A stretch of DNA of 64,000 bases, from positions 549,501-613,500 of the forward strand of contig CANMEE010000001.1 in the NCBI GenBank assembly GCA_947496865.1, written 5' to 3'. This DNA is from an uncultured Sphingomonadaceae bacterium (GTDB taxonomy: Bacteria; Pseudomonadota; Alphaproteobacteria; Sphingomonadales; Sphingomonadaceae). Below, piece by piece: positions 45,855 to 55,498 of the stretch. The translations under genes were made by a program, and so were the position numbers. The notes below the pieces were generated by a model. It ran no database searches. It saw nothing but the letters and a program-made list of their open reading frames with translations, and was not told where the DNA came from. Position 1 is the stretch's first letter, and every line of letters begins with the position of its first letter.

Positions 45855-46791
45855 CGGAAGGAGTCTCCCCCTCACTGGTTGCGGCGGCCTGCTCGGCAGA
45901 CGCGTCTTCCACTGGTGCCGCTTCGCCGCCGCCTAGCGAATGAACGTAAGCGGTCAGCATCCTGATCGTTGCGGCATCCAGCCGCTGGCCCCAGCGCGGC
46001 ATCACCCCGTAACGGCTATTCGTGATTGTTTCGGTCAACGAAGCCCGGTCCAGCCCGTAAAGATTAATCGCGTCAGTCAGGTTTGGCGCGCCCTGCATCC
46101 GGTCACCTTTGGCATCATTGCCATGGCATATCGTGCAGTTAATCTCGAACAGAGCCGCCCCGCGCGTTGCCGATGCGCTTGGTTGTTCGCGATTGCTGAG
46201 CACCCGGACATGAGACACCAGATCCTGAATTTCATTGGGCTGCAATATCCCGTCGCGGCCAAAGGCCGGCATCTGGGAAAAACGCGTCTCGTCATGGTCG
46301 GGATTTCGGATGCCATGGATTAGCGTATATTCAATCGCTTCCATATCTCCGCCCCATAGCCACTCATCATCATTCAGATTGGGATAACCTTTCGAACCCG
46401 CTGCACCGGCACCATGGCATTGGACGCAATGAACCTTGAACGCAGAGCGACCGCCTTGAATGGCTTCATTGAGCAGGGCAGTATTTTTCGGTAAATCATG
46501 GATGTCGGTTGATACCAACGCCTGCCGGATTGGTTCCAGCTCGGCTTCGCGAGCATCAACCGCTTTTTGATATTCGCCACGGCTCGACCAGCCCAATACG
46601 CCTTCTGTTGCGCTGTTGAGCATCGGCCACGCCGGATAAAGAATGACATAGACCAAAGCCCAGATAATGGTCGCGTAAAGGGTCCACAGCCACCAGCGCG
46701 GCATCGGCGTATCGAGTTCTTCGATACCGTCCCATTCATGGCCAACCGTTTTGGTGCCGGTTGCTTCATCAACTCTTTGTTTATCAACCAT
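45841..46791 (-). CDS. ccoP: cbb3 oxidase subunit III CcoP
   Basis: Diheme cytochrome c subunit that feeds electrons into the cbb3 oxidase. The 316 residues carry an N-terminal segment with the family motif GHEWDGIEELDTPMPRWW and a membrane helix (about 37-57). Two CXXCH hemes are in VHCVQCHG and INCTICHG, with likely Met ligands in SQMPAFG and GVMPRWG. The start ATG 46791 overlaps the ccoQ stop by 8 nt. A Glu/Ala-rich tail ends the protein. Confidence 0.96.
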   Translation of the reverse strand: MVDKQRVDEATGTKTVGHEWDGIEELDTPMPRWWLWTLYATIIWALVYVILYPAWPMLNSATEGVLGWSSRGEYQKAVDAREAELEPIRQALVSTDIHDLPKNTALLNEAIQGGRSAFKVHCVQCHGAGAAGSKGYPNLNDDEWLWGGDMEAIEYTLIHGIRNPDHDETRFSQMPAFGRDGILQPNEIQDLVSHVRVLSNREQPSASATRGAALFEINCTICHGNDAKGDRMQGAPNLTDAINLYGLDRASLTETITNSRYGVMPRWGQRLDAATIRMLTAYVHSLGGGEAAPVEDASAEQAAATSEGETPSDEQS

Positions 46792-46945
46792 CGTCCTGAT
46801 CCTCTTCAAAGATCATATGTGCTGCTTCTTCATGTTTCTGGCGCGATCCGGGCCGAAAGGTCCAACCGATAAATCCCAGAAAAGTGAAGGTAAGGAACAA
46901 CAGTCCAAAGCTGTCCGACAAATGCCGCAATGTTTCATAGTTCAT
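46784..46945 (-). CDS. ccoQ: cbb3 oxidase subunit CcoQ
   Basis: A 53-residue single-pass membrane subunit that stabilises the cbb3 complex. The sequence starts [20 protein letters not shown], has one helix (about 12-28) and then the typical [16 protein letters not shown] tail. It lies exactly between ccoO (ATGA overlap) and ccoP (8-nt overlap). It is too short for common length cut-offs but well supported. Confidence 0.95.
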   Translation of the reverse strand: MNYETLRHLSDSFGLLFLTFTFLGFIGWTFRPGSRQKHEEAAHMIFEEDQDDG

Positions 46946-47676
46946 CGTGGCTGCTCCTGCGCTTCACCGGCTTCAAAATCGACTAAGGTGCCGATCATCT
47001 GCAGATAGGCAACCAGCGCGTCCATCTCGGTCAGCCGGTCGGGATCGCCATCAAAATCGCGAACTTGCGCCTTGGGATAGCGTTCCTCCAAATCAGTTGT
47101 TGATGCTGTCGGATCAGCCTGAGCCATCAAGTCTTCATTGGCAGCAGCAATGGCTTCCTCGCTATAGGGAACGCCGACCCGCCGCTGGGCCCTGAGATGC
47201 TGGACCATATCGCCAGATTTCAATTCTTTTTTAGCGAGAAATGCATAAGGCGGCATGATTGATTCCGGCACGACCGAACGCGGGTCGATGAGATGCTGGA
47301 CATGCCATTCATCGGAATAACGCCCGCCTACCCGCGCCAAGTCGGGACCGGTTCGTTTGGAGCCCCATTGGAACGGATGATCATACATGCTTTCCGCCGC
47401 CAAGCTGTAATGCCCATAACGCTCGACTTCATCGCGAAACGGTCGGATCATCTGGCTGTGACAGCTGTAACAGCCTTCGCGAATATAGATATTGCGTCCC
47501 GCCAGCTCCAGCGGGGTGTAAGGCCGGACGCCTTCGACTTTCTCGACCGTGCTATCAATCCAGAACAGGGGCGCGATTTCCACGATCCCGCCAATGGCGA
47601 CCGTGATAAAGGCTCCAAGCCCGAGCAGGGTGACATTGCGTTCAAGTTTCTTATGCTTTTGCGCTAAACCGGACAT
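46942..47676 (-). CDS. ccoO: cbb3 oxidase subunit II CcoO
   Basis: Monoheme cytochrome c subunit, 244 residues. A membrane helix (about 15-37) is followed by the heme site [14 protein letters not shown] and the conserved [16 protein letters not shown]. The likely axial Met is in [12 protein letters not shown] 47676 has GGGGAGA upstream. An earlier ATG at 47724 lies within ccoN and was dropped. Its stop overlaps the ccoQ start as ATGA. It starts 13 nt after the ccoN stop. Confidence 0.96.
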   Translation of the reverse strand: MSGLAQKHKKLERNVTLLGLGAFITVAIGGIVEIAPLFWIDSTVEKVEGVRPYTPLELAGRNIYIREGCYSCHSQMIRPFRDEVERYGHYSLAAESMYDHPFQWGSKRTGPDLARVGGRYSDEWHVQHLIDPRSVVPESIMPPYAFLAKKELKSGDMVQHLRAQRRVGVPYSEEAIAAANEDLMAQADPTASTTDLEERYPKAQVRDFDGDPDRLTEMDALVAYLQMIGTLVDFEAGEAQEQPR

Positions 47677-47689
47677 ATTATCGTCTCCC

Positions 47690-49357
47690 CTATTCAGCTG
47701 GTGCGACGGCGGGCTTACCCACAATCGGCTTGTCTAAATCCTCATTATGAGGCGTTTCGGTCATGGGCTTTTCGTCGCGCTGCTTGCCCGCAATTGTCAT
47801 CCAGACATTGTAGACCAGCACGATAGCGCCAGCGAGGTAGAGCAGACCACCTGCCGCCCGGATCAAATACATAGGCAGCATCGCGGACACGACTTCGGAA
47901 AAAGCGTAGACGAGATAGCCATCATCCCCATATTCGCGCCACATCAGACCCTGCATGATACCGGCAACCCACATGGATGCGGCGTAAAGAACGATGCCGA
48001 GCGTCGAGAGCCAGAAGTGCCAGTTCACCATGCGCAGCGAGTAAAGCCGTTCTTTGCCCCACAGGCGCGGGACGAGATAATAAAGGCAGGCAAAGGTGAT
48101 CATACCATTCCAGCCAAGCGCGCCGCTATGCACATGGCCAATCGTCCAGTCGGTATAATGCGACAGGCTGTTCACGGCCTTGATCGACATCATCGGCCCT
48201 TCAAAGGTGCTCATCCCGTAAAAGGCGAGCGCCAAGACCATCATCCGAATGATCGGATCGGTACGGATTTTATCCCACGCGCCATTGAGCGTCATCAGGC
48301 CGTTGATCATGCCGCCCCAGCTTGGCATCCACAAAACGATCGAGAAGACCATGCCGAGCGTCTGGGCCCAGTCGGGCAGCGCCGTATAGTGGAGATGGTG
48401 GGGACCTGCCCAGATGTAGAGAAAGATCAAAGACCAAAAGTGGATAATTGACAGACGATAGCTGTACACGGGCCGTTCTGCCTGTTTCGGCACGAAATAA
48501 TACATCATCGCGAGGAAACCGGCGGTCAGGAAAAATCCGACCGCATTATGGCCATACCACCATTGGGTCAGCGCATCCTGGACGCCAGCAAAAGCGGCAT
48601 AGCTTTTGGAACCCAGCAAGCTGACCGGCATCGACAGGCCGTTGACAACATGCAGCATCGCGATGGTCAGGATGAAGGCGAGATAAAACCAGTTAGCGAC
48701 ATAGATATGCGGTTCCGACCGGCGCACAATCGTGCCGATAAAAACGGCCGCATAAGACAGCCACACAATGGTCAACCACAGATCGACATACCATTCGGGT
48801 TCTGCATATTCCTTGGACTGGGTAACGCCCATTAAATAACCGGTAGCGGCCAGCACGATAAACAGCTGGTACCCCCAGAAAACGAAACGGGCGAGGCCGG
48901 GGAAGGCCAACCTCGCCCTGCACGTGCGCTGCACGACATAGTAGCTCGTCGCGATCAGCGCGTTGCCTCCGAAAGCAAAAATAACAGCAGACGTGTGAAG
49001 CGGCCGCAAACGGCCGAAAGTGGTGAATTCATTATTGAGATTAAGCACAGGAAAAGCGAGCTGCAGGGCGATGATCAGCCCGACTGCCATTCCGGCAATG
49101 CCCCAAAAAATTGTCGCAATCACACCCCAACGGATCGGATCATCATCATAAACCCCGGGATCAGGGGCCTTTAATATGCCGCGCCCAATGGCCGCATAAT
49201 CAGCCTTGTTGATCGTCACCCACAGCGTGATACCCGCAGCCAAGGCGATAATCGCCATATGCACGGCAAAGCCAGCGTCTGCCGCCAATACCATTGCGAT
49301 AAATGCAAAAAATACTATCGCCAGCCAGCCGCCGGCCTTCAATAAGAGCGTATCCAT
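47690..49357 (-). CDS. ccoN: cbb3 oxidase catalytic subunit I CcoN
   Basis: Proton-pumping, high-affinity oxygen reductase subunit of the heme-copper superfamily C type. The 555 residues contain twelve or more membrane helices with the expected histidines: [30 protein letters not shown], the copper-side [13 protein letters not shown], and [11 protein letters not shown]. The N-terminus has an extra membrane pair. AAGGA precedes the ATG. A perfect FNR box lies 79 nt upstream, and the leader also holds a small AGGGGC/GCCCCT hairpin (49405-49422). First gene of the ccoNOQP-ccoG-fixH-ccoI-ccoS run. Confidence 0.97.
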   Translation of the reverse strand: MDTLLLKAGGWLAIVFFAFIAMVLAADAGFAVHMAIIALAAGITLWVTINKADYAAIGRGILKAPDPGVYDDDPIRWGVIATIFWGIAGMAVGLIIALQLAFPVLNLNNEFTTFGRLRPLHTSAVIFAFGGNALIATSYYVVQRTCRARLAFPGLARFVFWGYQLFIVLAATGYLMGVTQSKEYAEPEWYVDLWLTIVWLSYAAVFIGTIVRRSEPHIYVANWFYLAFILTIAMLHVVNGLSMPVSLLGSKSYAAFAGVQDALTQWWYGHNAVGFFLTAGFLAMMYYFVPKQAERPVYSYRLSIIHFWSLIFLYIWAGPHHLHYTALPDWAQTLGMVFSIVLWMPSWGGMINGLMTLNGAWDKIRTDPIIRMMVLALAFYGMSTFEGPMMSIKAVNSLSHYTDWTIGHVHSGALGWNGMITFACLYYLVPRLWGKERLYSLRMVNWHFWLSTLGIVLYAASMWVAGIMQGLMWREYGDDGYLVYAFSEVVSAMLPMYLIRAAGGLLYLAGAIVLVYNVWMTIAGKQRDEKPMTETPHNEDLDKPIVGKPAVAPAE

Positions 49358-49435
49358 GATGTCCTTCCCTGTGTGGACGTTTCAAAAAACCGTCTTCAAC
49401 AGGCAGGGGCATGGCAGCCCCTATCGCGGATCACA

Positions 49436-49449
49436 TTGATCTAGATCAA
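49436..49449. promoter_or_regulatory. FNR/FixK box of the cbb3 operon
   Basis: TTGATCTAGATCAA is a perfect match to the consensus TTGAT-N4-ATCAA and is fully palindromic. It lies 79 nt before the ccoN start and 51 nt after the end of the fnr-type gene. Confidence 0.93.
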
Positions 49450-49499
49450 CACCAGAAAATCTATTGTTAGAGGAGGCAAAAGCCATCCGCTAGCGATGC

Positions 49500-50210
49500 T
49501 CAAGCGGCCCCGGCATCGGCAATATTCTGCAGGCGCATGCTGTCCAATATCTGGACGTTGCGATGATCCGGCAGTGCTATCACGTCATTTTTTTTCAACT
49601 GAGTCATCTGGCGACTGACCGTTTCGATGGTCAGACCCAATATATCGGCCACCTGCTGGCGCCCGAAAGGCAGGGCGAATTGTTCGAGATTCCCGCCGAC
49701 AACGCTGCAACTGGAGTCCGCCAGCCGGTCTGACATTTCCAGCAGGAAAGAGGCCACCCGCTCGGCAGCCGTTTTCCGGCCCAACAACAGCATCGAACGG
49801 CGAACCCGGTCCAGTTCGGTCAGCGTACGTTGCAATAATTTATGCTCTAGGTCGGGATGTTCGCGGACAAACTGGTCAAAGTCCGAGCGAGAAAATACAC
49901 AGACTTTAGAATCAGCCAAGGCGGTGACCGTATATTCATTCTTGTCCCCGAAAGGGCGACCAACAAAATCGGATGGATAGAGCAAACCGATAATCTGTTC
50001 CCGCCCATCTTCCAACGAAGAGGTCAGTTTGAACGCGCCCTCAACGACATTGGCCACGATCAGGCTATCATCGCCTTCCCATATCAAAGCTTGCCCAGCC
50101 TTGATCGACACCTTGCGAGAGAGGCGATTAATCGCAACCAGTTCATCCGGGTCCAATGCCGAACAAATTGCTTTATTTTTGACAACACACTGTTCGCAAT
50201 TGTTTATCAT
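49500..50210 (-). CDS. Fnr-type oxygen-sensing transcription regulator
   Basis: CRP/FNR family activator, 236 residues. N-terminal Cys5, Cys8 and Cys16 plus Cys104 fit the four ligands of an oxygen-labile 4Fe-4S cluster, which distinguishes it from cysteine-free FixK. The cyclic-nucleotide-like beta roll (about 25-120), dimer helix and HTH follow. The recognition helix reads TIETVSRQM, and its E-x2-S-R contacts fit the TTGAT half-site. The gene is immediately upstream of the cbb3 operon and its FNR box, so it is the probable regulator of that operon (FnrL-like). No clear FNR box was seen in front of its own start. Confidence 0.94.
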   Translation of the reverse strand: MINNCEQCVVKNKAICSALDPDELVAINRLSRKVSIKAGQALIWEGDDSLIVANVVEGAFKLTSSLEDGREQIIGLLYPSDFVGRPFGDKNEYTVTALADSKVCVFSRSDFDQFVREHPDLEHKLLQRTLTELDRVRRSMLLLGRKTAAERVASFLLEMSDRLADSSCSVVGGNLEQFALPFGRQQVADILGLTIETVSRQMTQLKKNDVIALPDHRNVQILDSMRLQNIADAGAA

Positions 50211-50328
50211 AGATCAGTAAACCTCGTCGAATGTCAGGGCAGTCGCCCGGCCTCTTCCCCGATTGTTTTGACCGATTATTGTCAAATAGCTTCACTGCCC
50301 CCGCCGGCAGGAAACCGCTGCTTATATT

Positions 50329-50874
50329 CTAGAACGGTACGTCATCGTCCAAGTCGCTGTCAAATGCGCCGCCGCCCTGACCACCGCCTGATGATCCACC
50401 GCCTGACGATCCACCGGTATTGCCCCAACCATCATTGGAGCCGCCGCCTGATCCACCACCGGACCCGCCGCCGCTCCAGCCGTCATTGCCGCCGCCACCT
50501 TGGCCACCCATACCGCCGCCTTGACGGGAATCGAGCATTTCGAGTTTGCCGTCAAAGCCTTGCAACACAATCTCGGTCGAATAGCGGTCATTGCCGGACT
50601 GATCCTGCCATTTGCGCGTTTGCAGCTTGCCTTCGATGTAAACCTTGCTGCCCTTGCGCAGATATTTTTCAGCAACGCCAGCGAGACCTTCGGAGAAAAT
50701 CGCAACACTATGCCACTCGGTCTTTTCCTTTTTCTCTCCGGTATTGCGATCTTTCCAGCTTTCGGATGTCGCGATGCGCAGATTACAGACTTTACCGCCA
50801 TTGTTAAACGTACGCACTTCAGGGTCGGCACCCAGATTTCCTACGATAATTACTTTATTGATGCCGCCAGCCAT
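50329..50874 (-). CDS. ssb: Single-stranded DNA-binding protein
   Basis: OB-fold protein that coats single-stranded DNA during replication and repair. The 181 residues include the OB domain (1-112: [54 protein letters not shown]). A Gly/Ser/Asn-rich disordered tail follows, ending in the conserved acidic tip DLDDDVPF that recruits partner enzymes. ATG 50874 is preferred over ATG 50880 because the GGGG ribosome site is about 9 nt from the former. The Gly-rich repeats (GGGS, GGQGG) are normal for the family. Confidence 0.96.
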   Translation of the reverse strand: MAGGINKVIIVGNLGADPEVRTFNNGGKVCNLRIATSESWKDRNTGEKKEKTEWHSVAIFSEGLAGVAEKYLRKGSKVYIEGKLQTRKWQDQSGNDRYSTEIVLQGFDGKLEMLDSRQGGGMGGQGGGGNDGWSGGGSGGGSGGGSNDGWGNTGGSSGGGSSGGGQGGGAFDSDLDDDVPF

Positions 50875-50978
50875 TTGCATTTCCCCTTGGAATTTCTGTG
50901 ATGTTTGTCGAGTCTCTGGAGGTTCTTTACAGGCCCAGCGCGACTGCCGTCCAGTGGGTAATCTCGGCCGCAACGTAT

Positions 50979-51004
50979 GCCAGCGCAAAAAGACTGGCGC
51001 TGGC
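50979..51004. repeat. Inverted repeat between COQ9 and ssb
   Basis: GCCAGCGC (50979-50986) and GCGCTGGC (50997-51004) are perfect 8-nt arms with a 10-nt loop containing an A/T run. It lies between two minus-strand genes and could be a terminator or operator. No T tract follows the stem on the minus strand. Confidence 0.5.
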
Positions 51005-51062
51005 GAGTCTTTTGTTTGCACTACCTATATATTCTCTTGATAAGCCTTGTAGAAATCTATCA

Positions 51063-51740
51063 TCAGGTCCCGCGATAGCGCAGCCGTCCGATGAAACGGG
51101 CCATGCTGAACCGGTCACCGCCCGGACGGGTAATCTTGGCTTTTACCTTCTCAAACTGCATGACATTTTCAATCCGCCGATCGAGAAAAGCCTTGGTATC
51201 GACATAGCCATCGCTGTCATCATCAAGGAACACGCTAATCGTGCTGCCGTAAACGGCGGAAAGCAAAGTCCGCTTGGTATAATGATTATAGTCGGTCGCC
51301 TTGTCGCCAGCCAGTCGCCACATTTTATCCGCCGCGCGCCAGCCGAGTTTTGCAGCCGCCCGAAGGTTAGACGGCGCAGCGAGAATGGCCAGCGCCCTGC
51401 GCAAACCTTCACGGTCTGATTCCAATACTTCAAGCCGTGCGACCACCAGTGCTGTAATCCGCTCGCGAATTTTCATCGCGGCCAATTCTTCCTCGGAAAA
51501 TTTCCCGCCCATGGCATCGTCAATGGCTTGAAACCAGGCATTGATCATATCGATCGGCCCTTCGTTAAACGCCAGACCAGCCATCTCAATATCAACGCCT
51601 GCTTGCTCGGCCGCAGCTGCAACCGCTTTTTCATTCCAACCGTCAAAAGCTGCCTGCGATGCCAAAAGGGGCGCAAGATAGGCGCGGACTTCATCCAGCG
51701 TGGGATCATCACGTAACGGTGGGGATTGTGTTGCAGGCAT
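51063..51740 (-). CDS. COQ9 family protein
   Basis: Lipid-binding accessory protein of ubiquinone biosynthesis, 225 residues. It has the COQ9 pattern: KAVAAAAEQAGVDIEMAGLAF, IRERITALVVARLEVL, and LAGDKATDYNHYTKRTLLSAVYGSTISVFLDD, where the YNHYTKR-LL and W/D segments are the family signature. The TetR-like helical fold is typical. The start is ATG 51740, with AAGGA upstream; codons before it are low-complexity hydrophobic read-through. It is followed by ssb on the same strand, 188 nt apart. It fits with the UbiH-like hydroxylase gene at 33-34 kb. Confidence 0.92.
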   Translation of the reverse strand: MPATQSPPLRDDPTLDEVRAYLAPLLASQAAFDGWNEKAVAAAAEQAGVDIEMAGLAFNEGPIDMINAWFQAIDDAMGGKFSEEELAAMKIRERITALVVARLEVLESDREGLRRALAILAAPSNLRAAAKLGWRAADKMWRLAGDKATDYNHYTKRTLLSAVYGSTISVFLDDDSDGYVDTKAFLDRRIENVMQFEKVKAKITRPGGDRFSMARFIGRLRYRGT

Positions 51741-51893
51741 GTTGTAAAGTTCCTTGCGCGTACGGCCAACAAGCAATGGCCAATAAAAGGGATATAGGCT
51801 GAAAGAAAAGATTTTCAAACCATTGCATTGCAAAGCGCCACTGGCCTGACTAGCTATTCATCAAGCAATTAAAAATAGCGAAAGAGCATATTT

Positions 51894-53006
51894 ATGAGCA
51901 CATTATTTGATCCCATCACCCTCGGCGCAATCGAAGCACCAAACCGGATGCTTATGGCCCCGCTGACCCGGTGCCGTTCGACGATGGAACATGTGCCGAC
52001 CCCAATCATGGGGGAATATTATGCACAGCGCGCCGGCGCTGGTCTGATCATTTCCGAAGCCACCGGCATTAGCCAGCAAGGACTTGGCACCCCTTTCGCC
52101 CCAGGCATCTGGAATGACGAACAAACCGAAGCATGGAAGCCGATTATCGAGCAAGTCCATGCTGCGGGCGGACGGATCATCTGCCAATTATGGCATATGG
52201 GTCGCATCGTTCATCCCGATTTTCTCGGTGGCGAAAAACCGGTTTCCTCTTCAGCGACCACTGCGCCGGGTAGCGTGCGGACCTATCAAGGTAAGCGCGA
52301 CTATGTCGAAGCCCGCCCGATGGAATTGGACGATATTTCGAGCTTGCTCGACGATTATACCAATGCCGCGAAAAATGCGAAAAAAGCGGGCTTTGATGGC
52401 GTACAATTGCATAGTGCAAACGGCTATCTGATCGACCAATTTATCCGTTCCGGTACCAATTTCCGGACCGATCAATATGGCGGCTCTATCGAAAACCGTA
52501 TCCGCTTGTTGGGTGAAGTGACGCAGCGCTTGGTGGATGTTTGGGGCGGAGACCGGGTTTCCGTCCGCCTTTCGCCCAATGGCGATTCCCAAGGGGCAGA
52601 CGATGCCACACCGGTGGAGACCTTTACCGCAGCTGCCAAATTGCTGGACAGCATCGGCATAGCGTTTCTCGAACTGCGGGAACCACCAGCCCATGGCACT
52701 TATGGTAATACCGATGTTCCTAGGGTTAGCCCCGACATTCGTCCGGTATTCAGCAAGCCACTCGTTCTCAACAGTGACTATTTCTACGATAGTGGGACAG
52801 AAGCGTTGGCCGAGGATAAAGGCGATGCAATAAGCTTTGGCCGGACATTCATGACCAACCCAGACCTGCCGGAACGTTTCCGTGCTGGCGCAGAGCTCAA
52901 CCCGATCGACTTTACACCGACATGGTATAGTCAGGGCCCTGAAGGCTATGTGGATTATCCGACAATGGATCAAAGCAAGGCGAATCAGGACAAAGCGAGC
53001 GCCTGA
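51894..53006 (+). CDS. Old Yellow Enzyme family alkene reductase
   Basis: FMN- and NADPH-dependent reductase of activated alkenes, nitroesters or quinone-like compounds, 370 residues. It is a TIM barrel starting LFDPITLGAIEAPNRMLMAPL. Active-site His173 and Asn176 are in QLHSANGYLIDQF, and Tyr195 is in RTDQYGGSIENR. Residues CQLWHMGR (97-104) are typical of the NemA/XenA-like classical subgroup. The native substrate is unknown. It stands alone between the divergent COQ9 gene and the convergent RcdA-like gene. Confidence 0.94.
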   Translation: MSTLFDPITLGAIEAPNRMLMAPLTRCRSTMEHVPTPIMGEYYAQRAGAGLIISEATGISQQGLGTPFAPGIWNDEQTEAWKPIIEQVHAAGGRIICQLWHMGRIVHPDFLGGEKPVSSSATTAPGSVRTYQGKRDYVEARPMELDDISSLLDDYTNAAKNAKKAGFDGVQLHSANGYLIDQFIRSGTNFRTDQYGGSIENRIRLLGEVTQRLVDVWGGDRVSVRLSPNGDSQGADDATPVETFTAAAKLLDSIGIAFLELREPPAHGTYGNTDVPRVSPDIRPVFSKPLVLNSDYFYDSGTEALAEDKGDAISFGRTFMTNPDLPERFRAGAELNPIDFTPTWYSQGPEGYVDYPTMDQSKANQDKASA

Positions 53007-53037
53007 ACCGGAATGTCCTGAACCGACATATCAAGAA

Positions 53038-53493
53038 TCAGAAGGAGCTTTGGATCCGCCGGAACATGTTATGGACCGCTGGCTCCGAAGCTTCTTGCTG
53101 TTCAAGCCGAGCCGAAAGACGCTGCAGACGCTGAAACAGTTCTTCACTGGACTCAACAATATGACGCGCTTCATCTGGGAACAGCTCTACCATCGGACCA
53201 TCACTGGCGGCCGCATAGCCCAATTCCCGGTCATGGTTCCATGCCTCGCCATCGGTCATGTCTTCACCATGCAACGCGCGCTGGTTTAGCAACCACGCTA
53301 TACAATGCATCAAACGGGTCGTGACTTTCAAAGACTCGCATGAAAAAGATACCGAAAGCGCCGCGTCATCCTGACACTGTTCGTTAAACCGGCCGGACTC
53401 AAAATAGGACCGCGCCTCGTCAGCAAGCACCATCGACTCGGTATAGAGCGCATCCAATAATTTGGGCGTAATCAATGCTTCACTGTCAGTCAT
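53038..53493 (-). CDS. RcdA-like DUF1465 protein
   Basis: A 151-residue helical protein of the DUF1465 family. The founding member RcdA in Caulobacter is an adaptor that helps ClpXP degrade CtrA. Family features are LLDALYTESMVLADEARSYF near the N-terminus, ESLKVTTRLMHCIAWLLNQRAL in the middle and ELFQRLQRLSARL near the end. ATG 53493 was chosen because residues before it are atypical; no strong ribosome site precedes it. Adaptor function in this organism is inferred from the family. DUF465 genes follow upstream. Confidence 0.88.
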   Translation of the reverse strand: MTDSEALITPKLLDALYTESMVLADEARSYFESGRFNEQCQDDAALSVSFSCESLKVTTRLMHCIAWLLNQRALHGEDMTDGEAWNHDRELGYAAASDGPMVELFPDEARHIVESSEELFQRLQRLSARLEQQEASEPAVHNMFRRIQSSF

Positions 53494-53653
53494 TTGAACT
53501 TTGTAGCAAATTTTACATGAGCAAGGACAGTTAAAATTCACTCGCCACAGGGTTAATTTGCAAGATGTTTCAATGTGACACGTCGCGTCACACGGAGTTA
53601 ATTAGTGGACAGAGAAAGTTAATTTGGGTGAGCGACGCCGAAAGCCGCCACAA

Positions 53654-53857
53654 TCACGCGATAATATCGGGTATCAGCTGATTTTCGATCTGAATGATGC
53701 GGTCCCGCAAGTGTAATTTGCGTTTTTTTAGGCGCGCTGCACGCAGTTGATCATGGCTACCCGATTCCAACAGCGCGGCAATCGCGTCATCCAAATCGCG
53801 ATGCTCAACCTTCAGCAGTTCAAGCCGCTGACGCAACTCTTGATCGGATATCGCCAT
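53654..53857 (-). CDS. DUF465 (YdcH-like) protein
   Basis: A 67-residue coiled-coil protein of the DUF465/YdcH family. The pattern is LRQRLELLKVEHRDLDDAIAALLE, then RAARLKKRKLHLRDRIIQIENQL, two helices folding as a hairpin. ATG 53857 follows GGATCC; an earlier ATG at 53881 gives eight extra, less typical residues. It lies 189 nt from a second DUF465 gene on the opposite strand. Function unknown. Confidence 0.9.
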   Translation of the reverse strand: MAISDQELRQRLELLKVEHRDLDDAIAALLESGSHDQLRAARLKKRKLHLRDRIIQIENQLIPDIIA

Positions 53858-54046
53858 AATGGATCCATTCGCCCCTTGCATGCCTGCAACAAATTTGTAA
53901 TCTTCTTCCTATTCATGGTTCATGTCGAAACCAATACAATAATATCATGATGATCTGCCGCCGCTTCATGCCGAGCGCCTGGCCAAAGGAAAGGGACACC
54001 CGCAACCACTTTCAATCCAGCAACACTATATAATCAGGAGAAAATT

Positions 54047-54205
54047 ATGGATCAGAATCACGTATCAGCTCTGCGCGGAAAGCACGAAGCTCTCGACCGT
54101 AAGATCAGCGAAGAAGAGACCCGCCCGGTTCCAGATACAATTCGACTCCATGACCTGAAAAAACAAAAGTTGCGATTGAAGGAAGAGTTATTGGCTGACG
54201 CCTGA
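54047..54205 (+). CDS. Second small DUF465 protein
   Basis: A 52-residue frame with AGGAG 7 nt before the ATG. The product, MDQNHVSALRGKHEALDRKI followed by SEEETRPVPDTIRLHDLKKQKLRLKEELL, is a short DUF465 coiled-coil hairpin. It is divergent from the other DUF465 gene; the regions on either side hold no further gene. It is too short for usual cut-offs but well supported by the family pattern and ribosome site. Confidence 0.9.
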   Translation: MDQNHVSALRGKHEALDRKISEEETRPVPDTIRLHDLKKQKLRLKEELLADA

Positions 54206-54373
54206 AACTCGTGGTGATTCAGTCTAACCTATCAGGCCATATTTCGACAAACCCCTGACACCCGCAAACCAGTCTGAATCGCTTCGGTTTATCCACCTAA
54301 ATTACTCACGTTATTGACTTACTCTCGAGTTTCCCCAAGGCTTGGGGGGATTAATCTTGAGAGGACAGACGCA

Positions 54374-55393
54374 ATGACCACAAACCAGATATGGTATTTA
54401 CGCAAACGCCCCGTCGGTAAAATTGCCGACGGCGATCTGGAATTGGTCACGGAAGAAATGGCCCCGCTCGGCCCCGACATGATACGGGTACGGACTATCT
54501 ATTTATCGCTCGATCCCACAAACCGGATATGGATGAGCGATATGGACGGTTATTTGCCGCCGGTCCCCATTGATGATCCGATGCGCGGTGGCGGTATCGG
54601 GGTCGTGGAAGAAAGCAATTTCGACGCCGTGCCCGTGGGCGCGCTGATCAACACCGGTCTGTCCACATGGTCGATGTATAATGACATCCCGGGCGGAATG
54701 GCGAGCGTGTTACCGTCCATCCCCGGCGTTCCTCTGACCGCCTATATGGGACCATTGGGTGCCACCGGCATGACCGCTTATTTCGGGCTGATGGACATCG
54801 GCAAACCCAAGGAAAGCGATACGCTGGTCGTTTCTGCTGCGGCTGGCGCGGTCGGCTCAATGGTCGGGCAAATCGGCAAAATTCACGGATGTCATGTCGT
54901 CGGCATTGCTGGCTCTGATGACAAATGCAAATGGCTCACCGAAGAAGCCGGGTTTGACGCTGCCATAAACTATAAGACGGAAGATGTTGGCGCTGCACTC
55001 GACAAACATTGCCCGAACGGGATTGATATCAACTTTGAAAGTGTTGGCGGAGAAATTATGGATGCCGTGATCGCGCGGCTGAACGATTTCTCACGCATGC
55101 CCTTATGCGGACTGATATCCACTTATAATGATGTCAACGGCTCACCAGGGCCGTCAAATTTTGCCAATCTGTTGATGCGGCGGACAACATTGCGCGGATT
55201 TATCATCCTCGATTATTTTGACCGCTTTCCCGAAGGCGCACAGGCAATGGCAGGGTGGCTGATGGAAGGGCGTCTGAAATTCGAGACGGATATCGTGCAG
55301 GGTATTGAAAATGCGCCTGCTTCTGTTGACCGCTTGTTCACCGGCGCAAATTTGGGCAAGCTTGCCGTTCAGTTCGGTCCGGAACCGGACTAA
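54374..55393 (+). CDS. NADP-dependent medium-chain reductase
   Basis: Zinc-free MDR family oxidoreductase of the leukotriene B4 dehydrogenase/prostaglandin reductase/CurA type that reduces alkenals, enones or quinones. The 339 residues begin MTTNQIWYLRKRPVGKI, have LSLDPTNRIWMSD and a Rossmann loop VSAAAGAVGSMVGQIGK (about 148-164), and end KLAVQFGPEPD. GAGAGGA precedes ATG 54374. Upstream open codons include a stretch without family resemblance and were dropped. Substrate unknown; no operon partner. Confidence 0.92.
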   Translation: MTTNQIWYLRKRPVGKIADGDLELVTEEMAPLGPDMIRVRTIYLSLDPTNRIWMSDMDGYLPPVPIDDPMRGGGIGVVEESNFDAVPVGALINTGLSTWSMYNDIPGGMASVLPSIPGVPLTAYMGPLGATGMTAYFGLMDIGKPKESDTLVVSAAAGAVGSMVGQIGKIHGCHVVGIAGSDDKCKWLTEEAGFDAAINYKTEDVGAALDKHCPNGIDINFESVGGEIMDAVIARLNDFSRMPLCGLISTYNDVNGSPGPSNFANLLMRRTTLRGFIILDYFDRFPEGAQAMAGWLMEGRLKFETDIVQGIENAPASVDRLFTGANLGKLAVQFGPEPD

Positions 55394-55498
55394 ATTCCAA
55401 GCAAATATTGGGCGCAAACCACAGGCTAATATGTATTTTCTGGCCGATGGCCTGATTTGCATATCGCACCCGTAAGAGGTTTCTGCTAGGCTCAGACC

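Noticed and set aside
50258..50280. TTGAC-N8-GTCAA as an FNR box or promoter upstream of the fnr-type gene
   Set aside because: The spacing is wrong for FNR (4 nt needed), and no -10 element follows at the right distance on the minus strand.
53574..53592. TGTGAC-N7-GTCACA as a CRP site
   Set aside because: CRP sites need TGTGA-N6-TCACA, and here the half-sites are nine apart. It could be another operator, but there is no support for one.
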